Source: Fulvivirga ligni (lineage in GTDB: Bacteria; Bacteroidota; Bacteroidia; Cytophagales; Cyclobacteriaceae). Taken from it: a DNA stretch of 64,000 bases. Shown in pieces: positions 8,789 through 17,740 of the stretch. The position numbers were made by a program, and so were the translations under genes. Position 1 is the stretch's first letter. Every line of letters begins with the position of its first letter. The stretch spans positions 2,399,001 through 2,463,000 of the forward strand of contig NZ_CP089979.1 in assembly GCF_021389935.1 (NCBI RefSeq). Reading direction: 5' to 3'. The notes beneath the pieces are model-generated. The model searched no databases. It was not told the DNA's origin and saw only the letters and a list, made by a program, of their open reading frames with translations.

Positions 8789-8796
8789 TAACTTTG
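8789..8796 (+). promoter_or_regulatory. Bacteroidota -7 promoter element of rpsA
   Basis: TAACTTTG matches the Bacteroidota -7 consensus TAnnTTTG exactly. Transcription would start near 8803, leaving a leader of about 105 bases before rpsA. The -33 element is not clear. Confidence 0.6.
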
Positions 8797-8802
8797 CACT
8801 CC

Positions 8803-8909
8803 CGTTCGAGTGGACGGCTTTTTCTGAACTTTTTCAGGGGGAGAATTTTATATCAAATTTGTTATCTGATTGCTCTAAGGTAACATGTAAGTAGAGCAAA
8901 AGTTATATT
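8803..8909 (+). promoter_or_regulatory. Structured 5' leader of rpsA
   Basis: The leader contains two hairpins. The first pairs CTGAA (8824-8828) with TTCAG (8833-8837). The second pairs TTGCTCT (8870-8876) with AGAGCAA (8893-8899) and ends ten bases before the ATG, holding the only AAGG purine patch (8877-8880) in its loop. S1 is known in E. coli to repress its own mRNA through a folded leader without a strong Shine-Dalgarno site. A similar role here is inference. Confidence 0.4.
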
Positions 8910-10901
8910 ATGGCAAACGAAGAAAAAAACACTGCAGCTGAAGAGAATGTAGAAGCTGCAAAAACAGAAGCCAAAGAAACAGCAAAAGCTGAAAAGCCAA
9001 AGGCTCAGGAAAATGTAGCTCCAGAAGATTTCGACTGGGAAGCATTTGAGACTAAAGGTTTCGGCGAAGGCTATTCTAAAAAGAAAAAAGAAGAGATGGC
9101 TGCAATGTATGAAAATACATTAACTACCATCGAAGAAAAAGAGCTTGTAGAAGGTACTGTAGTAGGAGTTAACGCACGTGACGTAATCCTTAACATCGGT
9201 TTCAAATCTGATGGTTTAGTATCAGCTACTGAATTCCGCGACATGCCTAACTTAAAAGTAGGTGATGTAGTTGAGGTTTTCATTGAAGAGCAAGAAAATG
9301 CTAACGGACAGTTAGTTCTTTCTAGAAGAAAGGCTAAGATTGTTCAGGCATGGGATAAAATTACTAAAGGTTATGAAAATGATCTAGTTATCGAAGGTTT
9401 TGTGAAACGCAGAACTAAAGGTGGTTTGATCGTAGACATATTTGGAGTAGAAGCTTTCTTGCCAGGATCACAAATTGATGTGAAGCCTATTAGAGATTTC
9501 GATGTATTTGTAGACAAAGCTATGGAAGTGAAAGTTGTGAAAATCAACTACACTAACGATAACGTAGTAGTATCTCACAAAGTACTTATCGAGAAAGATC
9601 TAGAAGAGCAAAAAGCTGAAATTCTTAACAACCTTGAAAAAGGTCAGGTACTTGAAGGTACTATTAAGAACATGACTAACTTCGGTGTATTCATCGATCT
9701 TGGTGGTGTTGATGGTCTTCTTCACATTACTGATATTTCTTGGGGTAGAATTAATCACCCTGAAGAAGTACTTAACCTTGATGAAACAGTTAAGGTAGTA
9801 GTTCTTGACTTTGACGAGGATAAGAAGAGAATTTCTTTGGGTATGAAGCAATTGACTTCTCATCCATGGGATTCGCTTCCTGAAACTCTTGATGTAGGTT
9901 CTAAAGTAAAAGGTAAGATTGTTAACGTGGCTGATTATGGTGCATTCCTTGAAATCCAGCCAGGTGTAGAAGGTCTTATCCACGTTTCTGAGATGTCTTG
10001 GTCTCAGCACTTAAGAAACCCACAAGACTTCATCAATATTGGAGATGAGTTAGAGGCAGTAGTTCTTACTCTTGATAGAGAAGACAGAAAAATGTCTCTA
10101 GGTATCAAACAATTAACTGAAGATCCTTGGACTAAGCAAGATGTATTAACTAAGTATGCTGTAGGTACTAAGCACAAAGGTGTGGTTAGAAACCTTACTA
10201 ACTTCGGTTTATTCATCGAGCTAGAAGAAGGTATCGACGGTCTTGTACACGTATCTGATCTTTCTTGGACTAAGAAAATTAAGCACCCTTCTGAATTTGT
10301 AAAAGTAGGAGAGGAGCTTGAAGTGCAAGTTCTTGAATTAGACGTTGATAACAGAAGATTGGCACTTAGCCATAAGCACCTTGAAGAGAACCCATGGGAT
10401 ACTTTCGAAACAGTATTCACTCCTGGTTCTGTTCACAAGTGTACTATCCTTGGTCAAAACGAGAAGGGCGCTACATTAGAGCTTCCTTACGGTATTGAAG
10501 GATTCTGCTCTAGCAAGAACCTTCAAAAAGAGGATGGATCTAAAGCTGAAAATGGTGAAACTTTAGAATTTAAAGTATTAGAATTCTCTAAAGATGATAA
10601 GAGAATTGTATTGTCTCACAGAGCATTATACTCTAAAACTGAAGAAGCTCCTAAGCCAGCAGCAGCTCCTAAGAAGAAAGCTAAGAGTGGTGTAGCTAAG
10701 GTTAATAATGACACTGAAAAGTCTACATTAGGTGACCTTGAAGCTCTAAGTGCTTTGAAGGATAAAATGGAAGGTAAAACTACTGAAGAGGCTCCAGCTG
10801 AAGAGAAAGCTCCTGCAAAGGAAGAAGCTCCTAAGGCAGAAGAGGCTCCTGAAGCTGAAGACGCATCTGATGATGCAGCAGACGCTGAAGAGAAGAAATA
10901 A
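8910..10901 (+). CDS. rpsA: 30S ribosomal protein S1
   Basis: The 663-residue protein carries a run of S1 (OB-fold) RNA-binding repeats from about residue 75 to 575. Repeats are marked by VDGLLHITDISW, VEGLIHVSEMSW and IDGLVHVSDLSW. S1 brings mRNA to the 30S subunit and unfolds it. The first 60 residues and last 75 residues are low-complexity Glu/Ala/Lys/Pro sequence, a pattern typical of Bacteroidota S1 and the reason for its greater length than E. coli S1 (557 residues). Codon use is strongly biased to preferred codons, as expected for a highly expressed gene. It has its own promoter and a strong terminator. Confidence 0.96.
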   Translation: MANEEKNTAAEENVEAAKTEAKETAKAEKPKAQENVAPEDFDWEAFETKGFGEGYSKKKKEEMAAMYENTLTTIEEKELVEGTVVGVNARDVILNIGFKSDGLVSATEFRDMPNLKVGDVVEVFIEEQENANGQLVLSRRKAKIVQAWDKITKGYENDLVIEGFVKRRTKGGLIVDIFGVEAFLPGSQIDVKPIRDFDVFVDKAMEVKVVKINYTNDNVVVSHKVLIEKDLEEQKAEILNNLEKGQVLEGTIKNMTNFGVFIDLGGVDGLLHITDISWGRINHPEEVLNLDETVKVVVLDFDEDKKRISLGMKQLTSHPWDSLPETLDVGSKVKGKIVNVADYGAFLEIQPGVEGLIHVSEMSWSQHLRNPQDFINIGDELEAVVLTLDREDRKMSLGIKQLTEDPWTKQDVLTKYAVGTKHKGVVRNLTNFGLFIELEEGIDGLVHVSDLSWTKKIKHPSEFVKVGEELEVQVLELDVDNRRLALSHKHLEENPWDTFETVFTPGSVHKCTILGQNEKGATLELPYGIEGFCSSKNLQKEDGSKAENGETLEFKVLEFSKDDKRIVLSHRALYSKTEEAPKPAAAPKKKAKSGVAKVNNDTEKSTLGDLEALSALKDKMEGKTTEEAPAEEKAPAKEEAPKAEEAPEAEDASDDAADAEEKK

Positions 10902-10923
10902 GTAGTTAAGCTTATAAATACTA

Positions 10924-10957
10924 AAGCCTCTGAAGGAAACTTCAGAGGCTTTTTTTG
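10924..10957 (+). terminator. Strong terminator of rpsA
   Basis: A perfect 12-bp stem (10924-10935 with 10940-10951) has a GAAA tetraloop and leads into a T run. The 335-base gap between rpsA and the next gene holds this element and the palindrome at 11186. Between 10958 and 11185 I see no convincing gene or site. Confidence 0.92.
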
Positions 10958-11185
10958 TGCCTTTGTTTTTAGATCCTTAATGCTGGTAGTCATTACACGT
11001 TTTAACCACTGACTCATATGAACTAAAGATATGATACCTGGCCATTTCTTTACCATTGATAATACTATCTCTCATTGAATAGTACGATTCGGATTTAAGG
11101 CTTTATAATTTACTCTAAGTTACCTGGCTCCAATATCAGTATCTCGCCAGGATAGCTGTAGCGGAGTTGGAATAGAAAGGCAATA

Positions 11186-11215
11186 AAAAGCCGATTCAAT
11201 ATTGAATCGGCTTTT
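11186..11215. terminator. 30-bp palindrome, terminator of the receptor gene
   Basis: The two 15-base arms (11186-11200 and 11201-11215) are exact reverse complements with A and T runs at the outer ends. On the minus strand it lies 22 bases after the stop of the receptor gene and ends in a T tract, so it should terminate that gene; the symmetry allows action in both directions. Confidence 0.8.
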
Positions 11216-11237
11216 GAATGATCTATATCAAGGATAA

Positions 11238-13712
11238 TTAGAATCCTCCGCCCTGGTTATCACCACCTTCTTTTTGATCGTTGTTATCGATACGGCTTCT
11301 TCTCTGTCTTTGTTTGAAGTCTAGCTTACCGAATTTATAACTTAAGTTAAATCCGAATGATCTAAACGGCACATCATAAGAGCTGGTCTGATAATAAGTG
11401 TCTCCTTTGATTTCACTACCGAAATTCTGGTATTTAGTGAATGGCTGAGTAACATTGATACCTATGCTTCCTCTATCTCCCCAGATTTTCTTTTTGATAC
11501 CCATGCTAAAGATAGAGAATGATGGGTTGTAGCCCTGTAATGTCTGTCTCCTTGGTCTGTAGAAGCCGAACATATCAATGATCCAACTTTCACCAAGACT
11601 AATGTTAGAGTTAAGGTTACCGTCCCAAAGAATAGCATTATTGCTTACAGATTGACCATTAATCACACCTTTAGCGTTATAGGTATACACGTTAAGTCCG
11701 CCACGTAAAGTCCAGATTTCAAATAAGTTTAATGATGTGAATAAGTTTACACCAATAGAGTTGTTCTCTCCGATATTTAAATATCTTGTTCTGTAAATAT
11801 CATCTTCTTTAGTAAGATAGCTTTCTATTACATCAGTAGTCTTTTTGTAGAACACGCTGGCGTTAACACTTACCTTCTTTACAAATGCACTATAGCCAAT
11901 TTCATACTGGTCAGTAAGTTCTGGATGCAATTCAGGATTACCAGAGCTCACGTTTTTGTTATTATTGATTTGCTCGTAAGGGTTAATGAATCTTAAGCTA
12001 GGTCTTTGAATTCTTCTGCTGTAGCTCGCTTTTAAGCTATTCATTTTTCCGATCTTTCTGCTTAATGTAACACTTGGTAGAAAGTTGTCATAATCATTGC
12101 TGAAAGCATTTTCCGGAGTGTCTCTGAAATCACCTTCTATCTTTGTGTACTCATATCTTAAGCCTGCTAACAATCCGTATTTAGTTCCAAATTTGAAGTT
12201 ACCAGATAAATAACTAGCCAAAACATCCTGACCGTAGTCAAAATAATCACTTCTGCTTTGGTCTGTTATAAAAGTGCCTGTGCTCTCCTGATAGGTCTCA
12301 TAGCTGAAATCACTGGTTACAGTTCTTAAGATGCCTTTAGCCCCAGCTTCTAAGGTGAACTTATCACTGATTGGGTTAGTATAATCTACCTGGAAGGCGT
12401 GCTCATTATTGTCGCCATCATTCAGGTTTTTCTCATTTCTTTCAAAAGTGTTAATAGTTGAGAGTGACGGATCATACTGCACTATTCTATAATCCTGATC
12501 CTGAGTATTCTTATCTAGCTTGTAAGAAACTGATAGCTCATGGCCTTTCTGCTCAGGGAATTTGAATACGTAGTCTACTGACCATTCATAACCACCAAAT
12601 GCATTTTCATTGTCAGTATTACGCTGGTATCTGCTTATATCATCAAGGCTGTCATACATACCTTCTACCTTGTTATCACTATCAAAAGAGAAAGTTCTCA
12701 GTCTCAAAGAGGTGGATATACTGTGATAAGCATTGAAGTCATAGAATGCTCCGATGTTACCGAAATAGCCCCTTCTGTTAGAAGTGTTAGTTCCTATTTC
12801 CTCTTGTATCTGATCATTTACATAGTCTTCTGTGAAGTAGTAAGACTTTCCTTCCTGTGGCCATTGCTTAAATCCACTGAGGTTAGCGTTAAAACCAAAT
12901 CTTCCTTTACCGGCTGTAATACTTCCTGATCCACGGTTCAGTCTGGTACCCACCGTTAAATCTACATTACCTGTAAAGCCCTGAGCTTCACCTTTTTTGG
13001 TAATGATATTGATGATGCCAGCCGTTCCATCTCCCTCATATTTGGCAGATGGTGTAGTGATTACCTCTACACTTTTAATATTATCAGCAGGAATCGCTTT
13101 TAATGCTTCGCCCGGGTTGCTGGCAAACATGCTTGATGGCTTACCATTAATAAGGATTTTAACATTTTGGCTACCGCGCATTGAAACATTACCTTCTAAG
13201 TCTACATTAAGAAGAGGAGCTCTTCTCAGTACTTGAGATGCATCACCACCTGCATTGGCTACATCACGGTCAGCGTTGTAGACTATTTTGTCTATCTTGT
13301 TTTCGATTAATTCCTTTTCACCTTTTACCACTACTTCTTCAAGTTCGGTAGAAGTACCTGTAAGTTTTACAGTTTCCAGATTAGCATCCGGGCTTTTAGG
13401 TGTAAGCGTAACTTCTCTTGTTATTGTTTCATAACCTACAAATGAAATGAGCAGGTCATATTTGCCTAGAGGTACATTACTAAGCTTAAAAGTACCATCC
13501 TCTTCTGAAATAGTACCGTTAATGTCTTTATTGGATTCGGGGTTTCTTAATACTACTGAAGCAAAGGACAGTGCCTCCCCGGTGGTAGCATCTACCAGCG
13601 TTCCTGTTACTTTGCCTTTTAGTTCTTGCCCTCCAGCTGCCATTCCGCCTCTTTGCTGGCCAAAAACTGAAATGCACATGATTAGTGCAATGCTTGTTAA
13701 AATCGTTCTCAT
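11238..13712 (-). CDS. TonB-dependent receptor, outer membrane beta-barrel family
   Basis: The 824-residue protein has a signal peptide (about 1-18), a carboxypeptidase-regulatory-like beta-sandwich (about residues 32-115), a TonB plug domain (about 125-240) and a C-terminal barrel typical of the Bacteroidota outer membrane beta-barrel family. The plug shows VLRRAPLLNVD and the NIKSVEVITTPSAKYEGDGTAGIINI pattern in part. The very C-terminus is rich in Arg, Asp, Gln and Gly and does not end in the usual aromatic residue until FGKLDF further in. It is not followed by a SusD gene, so it is not a SusC of a PUL. Ligand is unknown. It stands alone with its own terminator. Confidence 0.9.
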   Translation of the reverse strand: MRTILTSIALIMCISVFGQQRGGMAAGGQELKGKVTGTLVDATTGEALSFASVVLRNPESNKDINGTISEEDGTFKLSNVPLGKYDLLISFVGYETITREVTLTPKSPDANLETVKLTGTSTELEEVVVKGEKELIENKIDKIVYNADRDVANAGGDASQVLRRAPLLNVDLEGNVSMRGSQNVKILINGKPSSMFASNPGEALKAIPADNIKSVEVITTPSAKYEGDGTAGIINIITKKGEAQGFTGNVDLTVGTRLNRGSGSITAGKGRFGFNANLSGFKQWPQEGKSYYFTEDYVNDQIQEEIGTNTSNRRGYFGNIGAFYDFNAYHSISTSLRLRTFSFDSDNKVEGMYDSLDDISRYQRNTDNENAFGGYEWSVDYVFKFPEQKGHELSVSYKLDKNTQDQDYRIVQYDPSLSTINTFERNEKNLNDGDNNEHAFQVDYTNPISDKFTLEAGAKGILRTVTSDFSYETYQESTGTFITDQSRSDYFDYGQDVLASYLSGNFKFGTKYGLLAGLRYEYTKIEGDFRDTPENAFSNDYDNFLPSVTLSRKIGKMNSLKASYSRRIQRPSLRFINPYEQINNNKNVSSGNPELHPELTDQYEIGYSAFVKKVSVNASVFYKKTTDVIESYLTKEDDIYRTRYLNIGENNSIGVNLFTSLNLFEIWTLRGGLNVYTYNAKGVINGQSVSNNAILWDGNLNSNISLGESWIIDMFGFYRPRRQTLQGYNPSFSIFSMGIKKKIWGDRGSIGINVTQPFTKYQNFGSEIKGDTYYQTSSYDVPFRSFGFNLSYKFGKLDFKQRQRRSRIDNNDQKEGGDNQGGGF

Positions 13713-13869
13713 AAAATCAATTAGTTCTAGGTAGTAATACTACCAAAAGGGGTGAAGGTTTTTTAAATAATGACCAATGGTCAGATAACTTTTGTATTGG
13801 AAGAAGAGCCGTGATTAGTGGTGGAGGGTAGCTCTATAAAAAAGGGAAGAAGCTAAAGTGTGGGAGTTC

Positions 13870-14109
13870 TTACGAATCCCACTTTTTTATAATATCATCA
13901 ATAGACGATAGCAAATCATCTCTGCTATCTTCGGAAAGTAAATATTTTCTTTCCAGCAATCTTATGGCCATCTCATTCATGATGAAGTGATTTCTTAAAA
14001 AATCCAGTCTGTCATTAATAGAGCCAAGGCCTTTGTATTTATTTCTCTCGGTAGGTGATTCCATAATTAGTTCTACCTTGCTTATAAATACATCAGAATC
14101 ATGAAGCAT
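13870..14109 (-). CDS. Small hypothetical protein (79 residues)
   Basis: A 79-residue predicted helical, charged protein with no signal peptide or membrane segment. The sequence contains ERNKYKGLGSINDRLDFLRN and ends in DDIIKKWDS. I do not recognise the family. It occupies most of the otherwise empty gap between the receptor gene and the PUL. The reading frame looks like genuine coding sequence in amino-acid composition. A hairpin spans its stop codon (6-bp arms 13861-13866 region and 13878-13883 region). It could also be a chance frame. Confidence 0.5.
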   Translation of the reverse strand: MLHDSDVFISKVELIMESPTERNKYKGLGSINDRLDFLRNHFIMNEMAIRLLERKYLLSEDSRDDLLSSIDDIIKKWDS

Positions 14110-14575
14110 AACTATAGCAACTTTTATTTATAACGTAATATATCAAAGTATTACCTTTTGACCTCTCAAATGTGCATTTTAATTTCAAAAATTAATACTT
14201 GTATTTGTAGATTTTTTTATTACTATATTATGTGTATAGTTTAAGTGAAAGTATAAAAAATTATATAATATTATCCAGCTAACCACCTCCATTTATTAAA
14301 TCTGATAATTGAAAAATGGTAGTTCCTCCACTGGTATATCCATTGTTTTTATAACACATATTTTTCAATTATTGGCCTCCAGGCATATTTAAGGGTGTTT
14401 GTAACAATCTACAAGGGCATTTATACCAACCTATGGTAAGATTGCTCAGGACTGTTAAATTGGTTTTGAAATCGATCTTGACATTTTATTACATGCAATC
14501 GATTGAGTGAATTAAAAATCATGTTTCATTCGATTGTAAAACGTCAATATCAGTTAACAATAAACCTACCTTAAT
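14110..14575 (+). promoter_or_regulatory. 466-base control region of the first susC operon
   Basis: This gene-free stretch precedes the first susC. It holds CATTTATACCAAC at 14418-14430, which resembles the repeats upstream of GH31. It also has the palindrome CAATCGATTG at 14496-14505, with ATCGAT (14471-14476) and CGATTG (about 14531) nearby. These are candidate sites for the hybrid sensor's AraC-type domain. No clear TAnnTTTG promoter is visible. The very A/T-rich block 14130-14280 holds nothing else I can support. Confidence 0.35.
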
Positions 14576-17500
14576 ATGAAAAAACTTTTACTCTTAATGC
14601 TGTGTTTTTGCTCGGCCAGCCTGGTCATGGCTCAGGAGCAAACCGTGACAGGTAAGGTTACTTCAGCGTCTGACGCAGAAGTATTACCTGGCGTGAACGT
14701 GATAGTAAGTGGTACCACAAAAGGTACTACCACAGATTTTAATGGGGAATTCTCCATTAATGTACCAGGCAACGCCTCATTGGTATTCTCATTTATTGGA
14801 TATAAAACCACTGAGGTCCCTGTAAACGGACGATCTGTTTTAAACATTACTTTAGAAGATGACATCGCTCAGCTGGATGAAGTAGTGATTACCGGGTATG
14901 GATCTATCCGAAAGAAGGATCTGACCAGTGCACACACCACGGTGGGTGCAGAGGAAATTCAGAAAACCGTAAATACTACTATCGAACAGGCTATTCAAGG
15001 TCGTGCTGCTGGTGTTTATGTAACCCAAAACTCAGGTCAGCCGGGTGGAGGTATGTCCATTAATATTAGAGGTGTAAGCTCTATTAATGGTAATACACAG
15101 CCTCTCTATGTTATTGACGGAGTTCAGATAGAGGGTTCTCAAGTTTCTGGCGGAGCCCAGAGTTCATCTAATCCGCTTTCAGGATTGAACCCTGCAGACA
15201 TAGCTTCTATGGAGATATTACAAGGACCATCAGCTACTGCATTATATGGTTCCAGAGCCACGAATGGCGTGGTGGTTATTACCACAAAAAGAGGTAAAGC
15301 GGGAGATATACGAATCAGTTATGGCTTCCAATACAGTCTGCAAACCGAACCTCAAAAGCTGGATGTAATGAACTTGCGTCAGTATGCTCAGATGGTGAAT
15401 GAGTACAAGGAGATAGATGGTGGAGACACCCCTACCGAATTTTTAGATCCTTCCATACTCGGTGAAGGAACTGACTGGCAGGATGAGTTATTCAACCGAG
15501 CCGCTATGAACAAACATCAACTAAGCCTAAGTGGTGGTAGCGATAAAACCAGGTATTACTTTTCAGGAGAATATTTAAATCAGGAAGGTATAGCCATTGG
15601 TTCTGGATTTGAGCGTTACAGCACCCGTGTTAATTTGGATAATGATGCTAACGACTGGCTTTCCATTGGTGTGAACTTAAGTTTCAATCAAACGCATGAG
15701 CAACTAACTACCAGCCAGGAAAATATCATTTCTAATGCACTACGTCTTTCTCCCCATATTCCTGTAAAGAATTTTGACGGCTCATTTGCTGGTGGAGACG
15801 TTTCAGAAAACCCTGCTGAGCAGTTTATACCACCAAACCCTATTGGACTAGCTACTATTACAACTAACGACCTTACAAAGCGTCAGCTCCTGGGTGGTGT
15901 AAACCTTTCTTTCAAAATTATGGATGGGCTTACTTTCAGAACTAGTTTGAATAGCAATTGGGAGTCTAAGCAATCTACTTATTTTGTGCCTGAGTATGAG
16001 TTTGGCTATCAGAGAAATGATAATGCTACACTTTCTAATAACTCAACTACGAGCACTTATTGGAACTGGAACCAAATGCTTCAATATGAGAAAAAGGTTG
16101 GTAGTCATAATTTCAATATCATGGCCAGCCATGAAGCACAACGTTCTCACTGGGAGAGTGTAACGGCCGGTATTTCAGATTTCGTGGTAGATGGAATCAT
16201 CGATCTTAACCTTGGAAATTCTGATACAGAAACCAATGCAGGAGGTAAGGGCAGCTGGGCCATGGAGTCTTTCCTGGGTAGAGTAAACTATAATTTCAAA
16301 GATCGCTACCTGTTGATGGCTGCCATAAGAGCCGATGGATCGTCAAATTTTGGTAGAGAAAACAAATGGGGTTATTTCCCTTCATTCTCAGTGGCTTGGC
16401 GTGTATCTGAAGAGCCTTTCTTTGATGTAGACTTCATCAATGACTTTAGATTGAGATTCGAAAATGGTCTTACCGGAAATCAAGGAGGCGGAGGCTACAT
16501 TTATGGACAATTGGGTGCTAATAACACACCTTGGGGTACAGGTTTTTCTGTGTCGAGATACTCTAACCCGGCTTTAAAGTGGGAAGAGACTAACACCAAT
16601 AACTTTGGATTGGATATGGCCTTTTTTGAGAACCGTATTCAATTTGAGGTGGATTACTACATCAAGAAAACAGATAATCTTTTAACACCAGCTGCTAACC
16701 CGTGGTATATGGGCGTAGCAGGAACTGGTAGCATAGCTAATCCTCAGGTAAACCTGGGCTCATTAGAAAACAAAGGTTGGACTATCTCTTTAAACACCAT
16801 CAATTTGGATAGAGATGGGTTTACCTGGCAGTCAAACTTCAATGTCTCTCGTGTAAATACCAAAATCACAAGTTTGAGTACAGAGTCTGGCTATTATGCT
16901 CGTACATCATGGTGGCTGGATGACTGGACACAGAGAGCAGCAGTAGGTGAGGCACCATGGTTATTTTATGGTTATGTCGCTGATGGTATTTTCCAAAGTG
17001 TAGAAGAGATTGAAAATAGTCCCACACCTACTGACAATAATGGCAATAAGTTGCCTGTCGCAGAAAATGGTATATGGGTGGGCGATGTAAAGTATAAAGA
17101 TATCAGCGGACCTGACGGTGTGCCTGACGGTGTAATTAATACTTACGATCAGACCTATATTGGAAATCCATGGCCGAAGCTTTTTGCTGGTTTAACTAAT
17201 ACCTTTTCTTATAAAGACTTCAGTTTGAGCATATTACTTACCGGTGTTTTCGGAAACGACATCTATAACTATGTTGCCCGCACGAATACTAATCCTAATA
17301 ACATCAACCTGAGTAGAAACCTTTTGGTAGATGTGCTGGACTATGCCAAAATAGAAACCAATGAGGAGGGAGATCCTTATCTATCTAATCCCAACACAGA
17401 CATAGCCAGGATTTATAGCAGTGATCCGAATGGTAATTATGATAGACACACTACCAAGTATGTGGAAGATGGTTCTTACATCAAAATAAAGAACATCAGT

Positions 17501-17734
17501 TTAACCTATAATGTGCCAGCGTCCATCATAGGAAAGCAAAAGGTTATTAGAGGTGCCAGGATCACATTTAGTGGTCAGAACATAGCCACTTTTACCAAAT
17601 ATTCTGGTTATGATCCTGAAGTAGGAGCTTATGTAGGTCGTGATGTAGATGCCAGTAATCAGGCCATTGGTCTTGATAATGGACGCTACCCACTTACACC
17701 AGTGTATTCTATGAGTCTGGGTATTGATTTTTAA
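14576..17734 (+). CDS. susC: SusC-like TonB-dependent oligosaccharide transporter (first pair)
   Basis: The 1052-residue outer membrane transporter imports oligosaccharides captured by its SusD partner, using TonB energy. It has a signal peptide (1-19, ending in VMAQ) and a carboxypeptidase-regulatory-like domain (about 22-98) with the GTTKGTTTDFNGEFSI pattern. The SusC plug (about 110-235) shows LDEVVITGYG and PLYVIDGVQ, and a large barrel ends in SMSLGIDF. The start is an ATG after an A/T-rich leader. It is followed directly by susD, then two surface-binding lipoproteins, forming a four-gene unit that ends at a terminator at 22228. Context points to xyloglucan oligosaccharides. Confidence 0.94.
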   Translation: MKKLLLLMLCFCSASLVMAQEQTVTGKVTSASDAEVLPGVNVIVSGTTKGTTTDFNGEFSINVPGNASLVFSFIGYKTTEVPVNGRSVLNITLEDDIAQLDEVVITGYGSIRKKDLTSAHTTVGAEEIQKTVNTTIEQAIQGRAAGVYVTQNSGQPGGGMSINIRGVSSINGNTQPLYVIDGVQIEGSQVSGGAQSSSNPLSGLNPADIASMEILQGPSATALYGSRATNGVVVITTKRGKAGDIRISYGFQYSLQTEPQKLDVMNLRQYAQMVNEYKEIDGGDTPTEFLDPSILGEGTDWQDELFNRAAMNKHQLSLSGGSDKTRYYFSGEYLNQEGIAIGSGFERYSTRVNLDNDANDWLSIGVNLSFNQTHEQLTTSQENIISNALRLSPHIPVKNFDGSFAGGDVSENPAEQFIPPNPIGLATITTNDLTKRQLLGGVNLSFKIMDGLTFRTSLNSNWESKQSTYFVPEYEFGYQRNDNATLSNNSTTSTYWNWNQMLQYEKKVGSHNFNIMASHEAQRSHWESVTAGISDFVVDGIIDLNLGNSDTETNAGGKGSWAMESFLGRVNYNFKDRYLLMAAIRADGSSNFGRENKWGYFPSFSVAWRVSEEPFFDVDFINDFRLRFENGLTGNQGGGGYIYGQLGANNTPWGTGFSVSRYSNPALKWEETNTNNFGLDMAFFENRIQFEVDYYIKKTDNLLTPAANPWYMGVAGTGSIANPQVNLGSLENKGWTISLNTINLDRDGFTWQSNFNVSRVNTKITSLSTESGYYARTSWWLDDWTQRAAVGEAPWLFYGYVADGIFQSVEEIENSPTPTDNNGNKLPVAENGIWVGDVKYKDISGPDGVPDGVINTYDQTYIGNPWPKLFAGLTNTFSYKDFSLSILLTGVFGNDIYNYVARTNTNPNNINLSRNLLVDVLDYAKIETNEEGDPYLSNPNTDIARIYSSDPNGNYDRHTTKYVEDGSYIKIKNISLTYNVPASIIGKQKVIRGARITFSGQNIATFTKYSGYDPEVGAYVGRDVDASNQAIGLDNGRYPLTPVYSMSLGIDF

Positions 17735-17740
17735 TTGATA

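Noticed and set aside
10616-11056. Minus-strand frame rich in Ala/Ser over the end of rpsA
   Set aside because: It is the reverse reading of the Glu/Ala-rich tail of S1 plus the terminator, not a separate gene.
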